Position numbers and translations under genes: made by a program. A stretch of DNA of 64,000 nucleotides from Opisthocomus hoazin. Lineage: Eukaryota; Chordata; Aves; Opisthocomiformes; Opisthocomidae. Below the pieces are notes generated by a model, which searched no databases, was not told the DNA's origin, and saw only the letters and a program-made list of their open reading frames with translations. The stretch is taken from contig NC_134419.1 in assembly GCF_030867145.1 (NCBI RefSeq), positions 5,669,501-5,733,500 on the forward strand, given 5' to 3'. Positions 49,121 to 61,391 of this stretch are shown piece by piece (position 1 is the stretch's first letter; every line of letters starts with the position of its first letter).

Positions 49121-52100
49121 GTGATGGTGAGATTTAGGCTGAAGTTCCTATGACTTGACTGAAACAGAATGATAATAAAGTGGACTGAAATATCACCCTC
49201 TTGATGGGAAGGACACCAGAGAGATTGACATAGGTAGACGCAAAGGTTAATGTGAGTTACGTGGGAGAACCTACAGCAAGGAGAAAATGAATGAATATTT
49301 TGGGTTTTTTTTTGTGGAAATCAACCTGTTGTGTCCTAGGACTTTTCCAAACAGGTCAAATCGGAGAAATGCAAGATATGCTGATCCTTGTTTATGGGTT
49401 CTTTAGCACTCTAAAGCAGGTACCTGTTCTACAGTAAAGTCTAGGGTTTGTTTGTGTGTTTAGAGAATTGTCTATCCTTACGCCTCTGTGTAGCTGAGAC
49501 TAGTGGAACTGTAATGGAGTTGAATGGCAATCTGTTTTGCAAACATAGATATTAGATGTGTTTCCAAAATACAGGCAGATGCACAGAGCAGTCTTCTCGA
49601 CTGCTGGAAGCCAGGTGAAGAACAATTCAGACTGAGCAGGTAGTACAATACAGATTTGAAGGTACTCTGTATTTCTGATGTTAGCCTAGTTGTCTCTTGC
49701 AAATTTATGGACATCAAGTATCCAGATTCAGTCAAAAACTATTGAGGAAGGAGGCACATCACAGATGGTTTGAAAACCCTTCAAAATCCCCACAATTTAG
49801 TGGCCCAGTGCAGCCTGCAGTGGGATCCTTCCTTCGACTACAGCTAGGCTGTGGATCAGGCACCCTGAGATGACTTTTTGGTTGACCCGCGTTCCTACCC
49901 CTCCTTCCACCACCCATTTGGTTGGTGCTGGTGCAGAATCAGGCCCTAGTGTGATTGTCAGCATATGCCTGATATGATGGAAACGTGGAAATACTTCTAT
50001 TCTTCATGTTATTAATTTTTATCTGTGTCTAGATATAGATATATAATGCCATCAGGCTTCAAGAGTTGTTTGCTCTTGCAGCAGCTGCCAAGGCTGGTCT
50101 GCAGTGCTTGCAATTCTTCTCTAGAAGTTGGGAAGCCCACTTTTAAAGCCCCAATAAAAGCCTACCATAGGCTAGTCTAGTTTTTATGCATTTCTAAAAT
50201 ATGTACAAATGTTGTAAACCAAATAAGGTTTGTATGTACCCAAGATCAGCCACTAAGTACTTCAAATGGAAAGCAAATCACTTGTAGGTACCCAAATATT
50301 TGCAGAGTGTGTCTTGAATGAGCAATTAGATGCCCCACTCGGCCCTGCCAAATTATTTAATGATCTTTTTCACTTATAAAGATAGACGTTTAATCTACTG
50401 AAGCCTTTAAAACACGCCCAGAGCATGGACACTGGCAGCCAAACACATCACAGAGTGCTTGTTAGAAATTACCATTACTTTGTTGAGATAGCCAGCAACA
50501 TCCCACTGACCTGCAGGGTTGAAAGAAGAAAGATTTAGTGGAAAGAAACCCAACCTCCATCAAAACCAAACATTAAAAAAAAAAACCCAGCCCCGAGATG
50601 GTGTTTAATTTAGCGCAAAGGTGAAGGTTGGGCTGGGAAGATGAGAGCTGCATGGGTGGGTCATTGCAGAAACGTCTCATCCCTTCCTGCTCCCTCTCCC
50701 TCTGCAGCTTTTCCGATGGGTGGCCAATGAAAACTTATCCTCTTTTTAAATTTATTTTTTCCCCTCTGTTAAACCTGCACAAATGTTAACTTTTCAGAGA
50801 CTCTGAGGTTCAAAGTGCTGTGCCCAACACAGAGCCCTTTTTAGTTCTGCCTTTGATTTTTATGCACATTTCAGGCTGGTCAGAGAGTACACGGGAGTTT
50901 TGCAAGGGTTTTTGTTTAGACTTGGTGGTGGGGTTTAAGCTTTCATGCTGCCAGGCTTTCCAGGATTATTGCCTATTAATTGCCTCTTAATAAAGGTGCT
51001 AACCAAGAAAAAGAATATTTTTACCTTGGTGTTAGATTTCCAAACTTGATTGGCTTTATTAAATGGAAAGACAAATAAATTTAAGCCCTGCTCTGAGATA
51101 TCTTAGCGTAGGACACCAGTGGTTAGAGGTCACCAAGTCACTTGGACTTCCTCCCAACAAAAGCAACATGATTTTTCAGTGTCGAGCCCCACGGCGTCCC
51201 GCGGTGCCTTGCACAATTGGTTAGTGTCCACGCCTGCTCCGCGCCGCTCGGAGCGGGGCCGAGCCACTTGCCACACCATGGATGGACGCGGTGGCAGAAC
51301 TCCTGTGGGCTTGGATGGGGCAGGATCAGCCACCGAGAGAGTTCTGTTATACTCATGGTTTGGAGCCCTGTTTGATCTCCTACAGCGTATCTGGATAAAA
51401 GCAAGTGGTTGGCTGTTCTGTTATTAAAGAAAAAAAATCCCCTTTATATATCAAAAAAAAACCCATCTTTATTTCACCTTGTGAAGGATGTTACAGTTTG
51501 GAAGGTAATCTCAGCTCCGATTACCTTTTTTGCATCGGGGTAAGCAAATCCCTTTGTTCTGTGCTTTAGTTTCCTCTGCCTGTGAAATGAGGCTCACGGT
51601 GCTTCGCTGGTTACACAGTCCTGTATGGATGTGCCGGGGTTGCCTCCGTGCCTTGGGGTATGGTCCCCAGGCTGCCGAGTAATTTCTCAGCATGGAGATA
51701 CCAGTATTAAGGTAGGATGCGAGGCCCTTCTTCAGTCCTACTAAAGATTTTGGAGGTGGTCTGTCCAAGTAGGTGAGTCATAGCCACAGGCAGAATAGCC
51801 AGGTAAGACCATTTTTGGAGAAGAGTGACCATCCCAACATCAGTGTGTTGGCTTTTGTTGTTGGTTTTTGATTTTGTTTTTTTTCATGCCGTGTATGTCT
51901 GCCACTCGCTTTAATGCACGTCTCTATTTCTTACTGTTCTCTGAAACGTGCCTCTTGTGTCCTCAATAGCTTTGTACCGTGGGTAGGGATGGGAAATGGT
52001 GGAGGTTGAAAACTTTGCACCCTTACGGGGGGGTTCAGCTGTTGAATTTGCAGGTGCAGGTGAGTGCAGCCAGGGATGCATATTCTGAATTTCCTATGAA

Positions 52101-53113
52101 AGCCCTGAATCGGAGAGGTAGGCTGGGGCAGAAGCGAGGAGGCCAGATGCACCATCTTCATGGTACAACCATAGGGTGCTTGCCTTCCGTTTCCAGGTGT
52201 GCGCGGGCTGTAGTCGCACTTCTGGATACCTTTGCCTCCATCGGATTTCCTAGTGTGAATAATGTCTCCGAGGTCTTTTGCCGAGGGATCCCAACGGCAT
52301 CTCTCTCCGTGTTTAATTTTCTGTCTCCTTGCAGACTTCTCTCTGTAGCGTTTTTCTGCAAAAACCATTTGCTGGCTGCCTTTTGGCACCGCTACAGGCT
52401 TCTCCGTGCTGGAACCCCTTTGCCAAAAAAAATGTGGGTGGTGACCCAGTCACTTAGACAACCCATGTTCCAAGAAATAACCTCATGGAAGAGGAGCCAT
52501 CTTGGGCATGATTTACCGTTCGCCATGGGCTGAACTCTTCTCTTCCTTGGGTAATTACGGCTGAAAGAGCAGCCTCTCACCCAGCCCTCAAAATCAAGGG
52601 CATGTTATGTCTTCGAAGTAATATCCGTTCAGCTATGGAGAGTGTGTTTATGTTTCTCATGTTAAAAAGAAGGGGGGGGGGCGGGGAGAAAAAAAGGGAA
52701 TCTGAGGTTACTGTTTTGCTGGAAAAATGTCAAGACTCGATTGGCAATATCCCACTAAACCACAAGTTTGTAGGAGAGAAAACAAAACCGTTGGGTTTTC
52801 TGAACTCTGCCTATGTGCGCTTGAAGAAAATGAGTACCATGTAGGTCAGTTATACTCTTATTATAGCTGCGGCAAGCGTACGTATAATTGAAACGTGGAA
52901 ATACTACCCCATGCTGTTCAATGAATGAAGGGAAAACAAATCTTTATTATTCCTGGGTTCACATAATATATAGGAACACTATTGTCCTTTTTTTTTTTTT
53001 TTTTCCAAGCCAGTTTTAGCTTTCAGATGTATTTTATTGTCTGTGGGAACATGTGTTTTACAGACCTGTCATGTGAAAGCTATTAACGAGAGGAACTGGA
53101 GAAATAACAATAA

Positions 53114-53129
53114 GCCACGTAACCGTGGC
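53114..53129. repeat. Short inverted repeat GCCACG-TAAC-CGTGGC
   Basis: Perfect 6-bp arms flank a 4-base loop in an AT-rich part of intron 1 that is free of recognisable repeats (about 52.9-53.4 kb). It could be a paired binding site, since GCCACGT resembles bHLH and bZIP sites, or it could be chance. Confidence 0.5.
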
Positions 53130-55218
53130 ATGTCTACTCCCCGAGTTCAACTGTTACGCCGCTCCTTCAAGTACATGTGAAATTGGATCATGCCAAGTGA
53201 CATTAGCTCTTCTCCTGCAATTTTTCACTGGGAAACTTAAGGATTTTTTAAGTGGCCTATTAATATTGGGTTGCTGGCATCAGAGGCACAATTTGGGGCC
53301 AGGCTGGCGAGGCATCAAAACGGTTAAATGGTGGAATGAAGATCAACTGGATTCACACGAGATGTCCGATTTTATTTACCAAATCTGAGCTGGGCAGGCG
53401 GTTCTGAAGCCTTTCCTCGCCGGTTCACACGTGCGGTGGAAACCGTGATGCCCTGCCAAGCGCCGTGGGGCCCGGCGCTTGCGATTAACCCATTCGCAGA
53501 GATTTTGGAGAGGATCTGAAAGGGGTCCTGAGCGGTGGCCGTGGCTGCTCTTTGGTACTGAGAGGCTTCAGGTCTGTATGTGGTTGTCCCTGCTCACACG
53601 GAGCAGATGCTGGGGGCTTTCCTTTTTCTTAGGACTAACAAAACCCCCTAATAATCCCGGATTAGACAAACCTATTAACACGTAGGAAAAGGAGCCAAAA
53701 TGGGTTGCGCAAAGTGAAATACAGAAAGTGGTTCACGTGGAGATGGGGAGTATTAATTTGATGACACTTTTTAGCTCCCTGGATGGTACCGTTGCTAATC
53801 TAGCAGATCGTGATCACTAAAAAAGTACCGTGGCTGAATTTTGGTTGAACCCAACAGCACTCCGTCGTTCTAATTTTTTTTAATTTTAGAAGGAAAAACC
53901 CTCTGATGTCTTAGACTTCTAGTTGTGTGAACAAACCCACAGATACTTAGGCAAGTTAGTGGTTGACGAATACACCCTAGTGCTTTCTGTAGGATCTGGG
54001 CGTGAGACCTGCTGTCTTGGCCCAAGGACAGCCCGAACCGCTCTGCGTTTGTTTTCCCCTTACCTGGGTTTCGCTCTGCAAGTGGGAGGAGGGTTTCCTG
54101 TGCCGTGTGGTTTGTGATTTACTCTGAACACAGGTTTCAGGGAATTTGGGGCTTGTTTTGGTGTAGGGGTGTACTGCTCCTCTCCGTGATGGGCTTGATA
54201 GGAAAGGTGGATGGGGAAACTGAGGCGAAGGGAGGGACGGTGCCCTGCCCAAGGTAACATCATGGCTGGGAAATAACCCCAGGGCTCTCCTTCCAGGTTT
54301 GAGACAGTGCTGTATTTCTCTGAAAACCTTAGAAGAACATGGAGTTACACACCTGCAGCAATTTCGAGGTGTTCCCTCCATGGTGTGTGTCCTAACCCAT
54401 CACCCTGTGTTTCTGAGCACATCTGCTCCATGCCTGGTGCAAAGGTCCAGCCAAGCTGTGCAGACACAGGTCTCCTGCACAGAGGGTTCACAAACAGCAT
54501 TTAAAAGCAGAATTCAAGTGGCTTTAACGTGACTGAAGGCGAACGGGCTCTGATGGGGAGCTCTTGTGGATGGGCTGGCTGGGTGCCTGATCAGGTTCCC
54601 CTTGCGTGGATGGGTCAAGGACGGGTGTCCCACAGCTGCTCAAAGCATGTAGTCTTACGGCATTAGTAGGTACAAACACACATATACCCTGTAAATACAG
54701 AGAGGAGGGAGCTGAGGAAGGCTGCAGAGGCATAAAAATGATGGGGATGGAGCATAGCTGGGCTGACCAGGTAGGAGAAGCTGTGCTGGTACTGTATCCT
54801 CCAGTGTTTGTTTGCAGAGCTCTGGGCAGCCCTGCAGCGAGGCGCTCGGCAGAGCATCGGGCCCTCCCCAGAGAGAGGTGCCAGGTCTGTTTTCATGGCT
54901 TTTTGCAGAGGGATTGCTTCAAGGGCCCGTTCCTGTAAGTTAATATTTGCAGTGCAGAAGGCTTAACTGAAACCAGGCAGTGTAGACATCTGATAACCAT
55001 AAGAGAGGAGATGCTTTTTCCCCGCAAGAGCGACTTGCAAAAACAAATCCCAATGCTGTTCTCTTTGGAAAGATAGCAATATGAAAAGGAAAGCATCAGG
55101 AAAGGTGCTGCGTGGTTTGCAAGGGGTTTTCTAGCTGGGTCTTTTTTTTTTTTCCGCGAGTTGCTTGCGTTTGCCTGTATTGCTGATGGGTTTTGTTATT
55201 GTCTCCCTTTCTTTCTAG

Positions 55219-55376
55219 CTGGGTTGCCCTTCCTCATCATTGAAACGAGCACAATCCAGCCCTACCAGCGGGGCTTCTACTGCGACGACGACAGCATCAG
55301 GTACCCGCTGAAGACGATGGAGACAATCAACGACGCGGTGCTGTGTGCTGCGGGCATCCTCATTGCCATCCTCGCT
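55219..55376 (+). CDS. PLPP3: PLPP3 coding exon 2 (residues 47-99)
   Basis: The exon completes TM1 ([12 protein letters not shown]), encodes the first outer loop ([18 protein letters not shown]) and most of TM2 ([14 protein letters not shown]). The loop matches the PLPP3 family closely; the GFYC and YPLK blocks and ETINDAVLC are well conserved. The acceptor is CTTTCTAG|CT and the donor GCT|GTAAGT. The length is 158 bp, the start phase 1 and the end phase 0. Skipping this exon would shift the frame and destroy the protein. CR1 copies of opposite orientation lie in the introns on either side. Confidence 0.96.
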
Positions 55377-58300
55377 GTAAGTTCCGCCTTCGAAACCTCC
55401 TCTCCTGTCCCCTGGGCATCCTCGATGGCTTTTTGTCGTCTCTTTAGCTGATGGCACCAACGGCCCATTGGTGGTGGGGGTTTAACGCCGCCTTGCTGGT
55501 GTGTCCCTGCTATCTACCGAGGTGCACATCTCCTCTGCATTTATGACTTCCATGTGAGTGTGGAGCTGTAAACATTTGCCAACGAAAGCTTGTAATGGGA
55601 GGAATGAGATTACTCTTGAATCCCGTAAACAGGCCCAAAGCTGTTTGGGCAAGTCCGTGAGCTCCACAAGAGCTTTTTCACCCTCCGGTAGGAGTTCAGA
55701 GTAGAAGCAAAAAGACTTGAGTGTCAGTAAGGACTTGGCGTGGTTTGTCCCTATGCAAATAAGTCTTGGTATTTGCCTATTTTATAAGATTCAAAAAAAA
55801 ACCAAACCCAAACAGAAAGGATACATCTTTCCAGCCAACTGGTGCCTGGAAAAGTTTCACAGGTTAGTATTAGATTTTTAAGAGATTGTATATTACAGCC
55901 ATATTAAAAAGACAACTAAAACCTTCCACGGGGAGCATATTCCAGAGTCCTTGCTGTAAAAAGTCATTTATGTACCACCTTACCAATGTGTCCTCACTTC
56001 TCTTTTCTTGCCAGGTTTCCTAGAGCTGTGCTAGGAAACAAACGCACAGGGAGAGCTTTATGTGTCAGCCAAAAAAGCTGAATTCAGCCCATGGAGCTGA
56101 GCTTCCCTATCCTGGCATATATCTGGTGCTGGGGCAGAAGGCAAGAGCTGTCTTCTGGCTGCTGGTTAAACGCTTCCAGCTGAAGATGAAATTCCCCGAT
56201 GAAAAGTCCCTAGGTTTTCCTTCTCACCTGCTGCCAGCATAGCTCAGGTGCTTTCCCAGAGGTGCTGCCTTCCTCTTGGTCCTTCAGCTGGGGAGGGATG
56301 GAGGTGGCGAGGTCAGGAGCACTTGTTCCCCTCCTAGCTTTCACCTTTCCTCGTAGGAGCAATGTCACGGGCAATAGGTATTTTAGGGTGGCACGGTGCC
56401 TGCTTTGGTAATATGCCATCCCCAGCCTTGCTGCTCCGTGCTGTGAATATCTCCATCATTTCCTGACCACGTCTACTGACTTAGCAAAGTAGATCCCTGA
56501 AACTACCTTATTCCTATGCCCTCTCCCTCCACAAAACAAACCCGAAAGGTGCCAGACTCCCAATTCTATAAACACAGCAGAATTTTACCCTGCAGGTGAA
56601 TTACCCCCGAGTGTGGAAAAGCCATAAAAATGAAATGAAAAAGGCTCTCATTTTCACATTACTCCCTGAGCTATCGGCGTGCCGGCTCCGTGCGGAGTGT
56701 GCTTCTGATCAGTAACGAGGCGGTGGCAAATACAGGAGTTGGAACAGAAACTGGAAACATAATCAGCTGCCTATGTGATCCATCAGCTTTCTACCACGAA
56801 ATAGCAGGTCAATTAAAAGAGAAAGAAAATCCCCAAAGAATTAGATGTTTCTGCCCTGGTTTTGCTGTGCCCACAACAAATGTAACTTAATAAGGTAAAT
56901 TCAAAAGCTCGGTTATTTGCTGTTGAGTGATACAAATGGCTAACGAGGAATTGAAGGAACAGATTTCTTTGCTATGGCAGCATGCATGGAAAATTCAAGT
57001 CAGCTTGACCTCTTTTTTCAGACGTAACCCAGATACCAGCATTACTGTAGCATAATAGAAATTCCTTCCAAATCCACAAAGCACTGACTCCGCTCCTTTC
57101 GCTCACAGCGTTTGCCTTCGGAAGGCAGGACAGCGGTTACAAGGACTTCCAGGGAGCCGGCGTTTTGGATGGCGCAGCCAAAATTTCACGCCCTTGCTTT
57201 ATGTGGGCAGTCTAGTAAAAGGTCCAGGTCATGTTTTAAATGGCTAGAGGACACCTAGAATACCCCTTAAATAAACAGCAGAGGCAAAGACCTTTGCTTC
57301 GGTCAGGATGTGAGAGGGCAAGCGTTTGGTTTTAATACCTATATATTTGCTGACTTCAGGTAAATTTCCATGCAGATGACCCTGGAGAGGCTCGTGACCC
57401 TGGGCTGTGTGCTGTCACACAGCTCCTGACCGCCCTTCCTGCTGGAAGGTGGTTGATTTGATCACCTTGGGCACAGAAGCATGTTGATGGGTCCCCAGGA
57501 TAGTCAGAGGAAGGTGACATTTTCATCTGCCTGAGCCTCATATGGGTACCGCTGCTCTGGTGCCCCATGTCCTGACACCCAACAGCCTTGAAAGCCTATG
57601 AAAAATGCCTAAGAAAATTAATTTCCTATATGATCTGAGTTACATGGCTGGATTCGCTGGTTGTTTTACAGTTGAAGGTGATACGCTTCGATGTGATTAG
57701 TCACAGAGAAGGTTACACCAGAGACATAAGCGATTAGAAAAGCTGTAAAAGTAATGACAGGCTAATTGGATTGCTGGTGATACCTTATGGTAACAATAAA
57801 ATGGGCACGCACGAGAGCCAAATGTCTGCAAAAGGCATTCACAGACAGAAAAGTTTGATACCGGCTTCTGTACAGTGACCGTCTTTCCTAGATGTGTGTG
57901 ACAGTCCCCGGGGAGCTGTGCCCATCACATAGGTACAGCATATATCCCATCTGGATGGCTCGCCAGAAGTGCAGGGTGTAAGAAGAGCTTAGTATCTTGA
58001 AGACTTGTTTTCTTTTCAGGGTGTCCTTTCAGTTCGTGCACATCTGTGCTGCATTAGTTTTTCACCGTCCTGCTTTATCTGAGGCAGCACTGCCAAAAAA
58101 ACAAGTTTACCCAGTTTTTAGCTTCTCGTTAAGGTTGAGCCGTGGCTTTAACGAAGCAGGGAGGGTTCATGGCTGCCCGGCAGTGTGTTAGCGGGGGAAT
58201 GAAGTCTCCAATTTACAATCTGCTACATGTGTGCAATTACCGAGACCACCAACAGAGAGAGAAAAATATTAATCCCCAGACTTTTGTTGGTCCCTGTTTA

Positions 58301-60287
58301 AAATGGTCACATGCCTTTCCCCGGCCCAGAGCCTCGGGTTTACGTGGATCTGTTTGTGAGTTTGGAGCACATCTGCCAGTATCAGATGTCATCCTTAATT
58401 TGTCTTGTCTCCGCTCTGCAAAAGCCATGAGTTTTAAGCCTCATGGCTCCCCTTTTCTGCGAATTTAGGCTTTTGGGAGGCTGCAGGCAGTGCAGGAGCA
58501 TCTGTGTCCATCCAGGACACCCTGGAGTTGCCTCCTGCCAGAGGAGCAGGAGATGCTCCAACCTCCCTCTGTGGTCCTGGCTGCCAGTTTGTGCTAGAAG
58601 CTGGTCCAAAATGGAGATAAACCATGGTCCTTGGAGTCCAAGAGAATTAAAGTGATGCTGGAGCTGGTTAGATGCAGCTCCCCAGACAACTCTTGGTCAC
58701 GACCAGCTTTCCAAGAGTAAATCTCAGCGGTGGCATGTAAACCCCAGATGATGATGCAGCCACCCAAAGTATTTCTATGCGTGGTAGCAGAGCGCTTTGT
58801 CTTTATTTTTTATTATTATTGTAGTTGTATCTCTCTTTGATAAAGCCTGCTCAGCTGCAGTTTCAGCTATCTTAGGTCAGCCTTTGTTTTTTCAAGCCGT
58901 GGTACAAGTGAGTTCAAACAATGATACAGCTTCATCTCTCTCAGTCTAATTGCCATACTTTTCCAGTTTATTAGTTTCCAAAGGTCGTGCCAAGCTTTTA
59001 AAATAGGTAGGCAGGGGAGCCTCGTCTCCTGCATGCCGCTGGCAGGCGGCCATGCCGGGAGGAATATTGTTGGCTGCCCCAGAAAGGGATTAACATGAAG
59101 GCATTTTTTCTGACAGTTAATTTTACATATCACAGTCCTTGTGACTACAGAGAGGCAGGGACGAGGGGGCAGCCGAGGAAAAAAAACCTGCCTCGATTTA
59201 TTACTTGGGTATAAAAACATTTCAAGTAATGAATAAAATCCTAAAGCTGTAAATCTGGAGCTCAAAAACTAGGTGTGTAACGTGAAGGAGAACAATTTAA
59301 GCCTTTGCCTCTTTGGGAGAGGTGAGACATTTGGACTTCGTTTCACAGCCTGATTTTCATTAACCTGCCTTTTTTGGGTCGGAATTATGAGAAGTCAGGT
59401 CCTCCGCTCCCTGACTGTGATTTATGGCCATATTGTCAAACACGAGCACCCTGGTCACAAGAAATGCAAAATTTGCTGCCATGCAATGCCAAGACCCCAT
59501 GAAATGCCCAGAAATAGCTGGTGTTTGCAGGAGCTTTGAACATCTTGAGTTGGGTCTGGTGGTGGCAAATTTTGGGCCAGAATCTGAAAAGTTTGGGTCC
59601 TTCTGAGTCTTCCCCTGGTGTGTTCATGGTTTTCAGAGATGAAGATAAGCAGGTTGCTTGTTGGTTTTCTTGCAAAATCAGTTTGGTAAGAGGGTAGTGG
59701 ATCTGGCCTCTCCTTCCCAAACACACACTAATTATTTATCTGATTTATGTTAATGTTTTTTTCCACTATACTGGTGTAGATCTGGGGCCCTGTTTAATTT
59801 CTACAAAGATGTGCCAACATGCTAAATCAGAATCTAGTTTTTTTTTCTTTCTTATTTATCGAATTTTTCCATAAGTAACACTTCGAGCAGTGCAAGCTCT
59901 GCTTGAGAGGGAAGAGGAGGAGGATGGAGAGGCGCTAGCCTGTGGGCTGTCGTTCACACAGAATCCCAGCATGGTATGGGTTGGAAGGGCCCTCTGTGGG
60001 TCATCTAGTCCAAGCCCCCTGCCAAAGCAGGGTCACCCAGAGCAGGCTGCCCAGGACCTTGTCCAGGCGGGTCTTGAATATCTCCAGAGAAGGAGACTCC
60101 ACAACCTCCCTGGGCAGCCTGTGCCAGGGCTCCGTCACCCTCAGAGTTCCTTGCTGTGGAAGCAGATTCCTGGTTCGAGATGCTTGGAGTGTGAAGAGCT
60201 GTCTCAGCTCTGCATTTGCCCCCTATTGCTGGTCTTGCACAGCCTCTTTGCCTGCCCGCTAATCTCCCTGTTGCGCTTCCTCCACAG
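55377..60287 (+). other. PLPP3: PLPP3 intron 2
   Basis: The donor GTAAGTTCC starts at 55377, and the acceptor CTTCCTCCACAG ends at 60287. Apart from a CR1 piece at 59955-60146 no repeat is recognised. The stretches at about 56.55-57.06, 57.6-57.86 and 58.8-59.3 kb are AT-rich and free of recognisable repeats. They may hold conserved non-coding sequence, but I cannot test this. No coding frame resembles a known protein. Confidence 0.85.
59955..60146 (-). mobile_element. CR1 LINE 3' fragment just before exon 3
   Basis: On the + strand it runs from CACACAGAATCCCAGCATGG through the reverse complement of the CR1 3' segment and the codons for [17 protein letters not shown], and stops abruptly at CCCTCAGAG. 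Only about 190 bp is present. It sits antisense, 141 bp upstream of exon 3, close to where the branch point and polypyrimidine tract must lie. Confidence 0.93.
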
Positions 60288-60571
60288 ATTATAACGGGAG
60301 AGCTCTACCGTGTCCACTACCTGAAGGAGAAGTCGCGTTCCTTTATCCAGAACCCCTACGTGGCAGCTCTCTACAAGCAGGTGGGCTGCTTCGTTTTTGG
60401 CTGCGCCATCAGCCAGTCCTTCACAGACATTGCCAAAGTGTCCGTCGGGCGCTTGCGGCCGCATTTCCTCGAGGTTTGCGATTTGGATTTCTCCACCATC
60501 AACTGCGCGAAGGGAGTTTACATCCAAAACTACACCTGCAGGGGAAGCGACAGCAAGGTCCAGGAAGCCAG
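60288..60571 (+). CDS. PLPP3: PLPP3 coding exon 3 (residues 100-193 and part of 194)
   Basis: The exon finishes TM2 (IITGELYRV) and encodes the short cytosolic loop, TM3 (about 124-146, [17 protein letters not shown]) and the large outer loop. Catalytic motif C1 is complete at residues 149-157 (KVSVGRLRP, the KxxxxxxRP pattern), whose Lys and Arg bind the substrate phosphate. The loop carries two changes against human PLPP3: INCAKG in place of the NCS sequon, followed by a new NYT sequon at 180-182, and RGS at 184-186 in place of RGD. There are also two one-residue insertions compared with human as I recall it (LKEKSR and KGVYIQ). The acceptor is CCACAG|AT and the donor CCAG|GTGAGA. The frame is open into both introns, so the boundaries come from the splice sites and the family alignment. 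Confidence 0.96.
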
Positions 60572-61333
60572 GTGAGAGCCCGTGGGCGTCGAAGCGATGG
60601 GTTGCTGCCACCGAAATGGTGTCTCACACGAAATGCGTCTTGGGGTTTCTCTGCCAGCAATAGATGATTCAAACCCTGCTTTTTCTGCGAAGGCTGTGCT
60701 CCGTCTGCCAGTGACGGGCGGTTTCCCTTGGGAGCTGCGGGACTCGGCTGAATGATATGTCTTTTCCTTTCTCTTTCCTCCTGCACTATTGTTTTCCCGA
60801 GCGGTTGCTCAATGTGGGAGTTCACCCTAAGAGCTGAGCTCGTGGTGAGCATGTGGTGGAGCACAGGGCTTCTCCTCTGAGGAAGAGGCTGTGCGCTGGC
60901 AGGGCTATCAATGCCTCCCCTTCAAGCTCTATCGAATCCGTCGGATGCTCAGTTTTGACATTTCCAGGGGCACATTTCACATGTTGCAATTAAGCAACCG
61001 GAGAAGTTGCTCGTTTCTTATTTCTTTACGGTTTCCTGGTTGTTTGAGGCGAGACGATGAGTTATCGGGCTGTCCTGGAAATAACTGCTGTCCCATGAGT
61101 AGACCAGGAAGGGACGAACAATGCGAGCATCCTGCCCACCCGTTCGCTTTCTGCCTCGCTAGCGAGCAGGGCGGATAACAGGGGTTTAGAACCCAAAAGA
61201 CTGGGGGTTGTGGTTCCTTCTGCTTCGGCAACCTCTCGGTAGCAGCAAGCAAGTCACCGTATTGCACGTAAAATTATAATACTGTGTGAGGAGATTATAG
61301 TGGCTGGTTCTTAGCACCTGCTTTGTTTTGCAG
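60572..61333 (+). other. PLPP3: PLPP3 intron 3
   Basis: A 762-bp intron with donor GTGAGAGCC and acceptor TTTGTTTTGCAG. I see no repeat, exon or RNA in it. Confidence 0.9.
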
Positions 61334-61391
61334 GAAATCCTTCTTCTCCGGGCACGCGTCCTTCTCCCTCTACACCATGCTGTATTTGGTG
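61334..61391 (+). CDS. PLPP3: PLPP3 coding exon 4 (residues 194-213)
   Basis: A 58-bp exon encoding the end of the outer loop and the start of TM4 (KSFFSGHASFSLYTMLYLV). It carries catalytic motif C2, with Ser199-Gly200-His201; this His donates a proton to the leaving group in the family mechanism. The first base completes codon 194 (AG|G, Arg). The donor is GTG|GTAAGT in phase 0. The next residues of the family (LYLQAR) are not found in the rest of the window. Confidence 0.96.

Larger units (their letters stand above)
29724..55218 (+). other. PLPP3: PLPP3 intron 1
   Basis: The donor GTGAGC is at 29724 and the acceptor TTTCTTTCTAG ends at 55218 after a T-rich tract. The first 0.5 kb is part of the CpG island and contains an 18-C run (29886-29903). 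Between 30.4 and 38.4 kb I see no recognisable repeat or exon. CR1 copies lie at 38413-38793 (-), 40482-40930 (+), 45272-45916 (+) and 49039-49120 (-). Homopolymers include 23 A at 43982-44004 and a T-run at 52988-53004. AT-rich, repeat-poor stretches at about 33.5-33.8, 47.9-48.4, 50.7-51.1 and 52.9-53.4 kb are candidates for intronic enhancers. A 98-codon frame of unknown origin is at 39329-39625 on the - strand. Confidence 0.85.

Noticed and set aside
51931..52533. Opposed ORFs of 152 and 184 codons in intron 1
   Set aside because: Neither has recognisable motifs. They overlap each other, and composition explains them.
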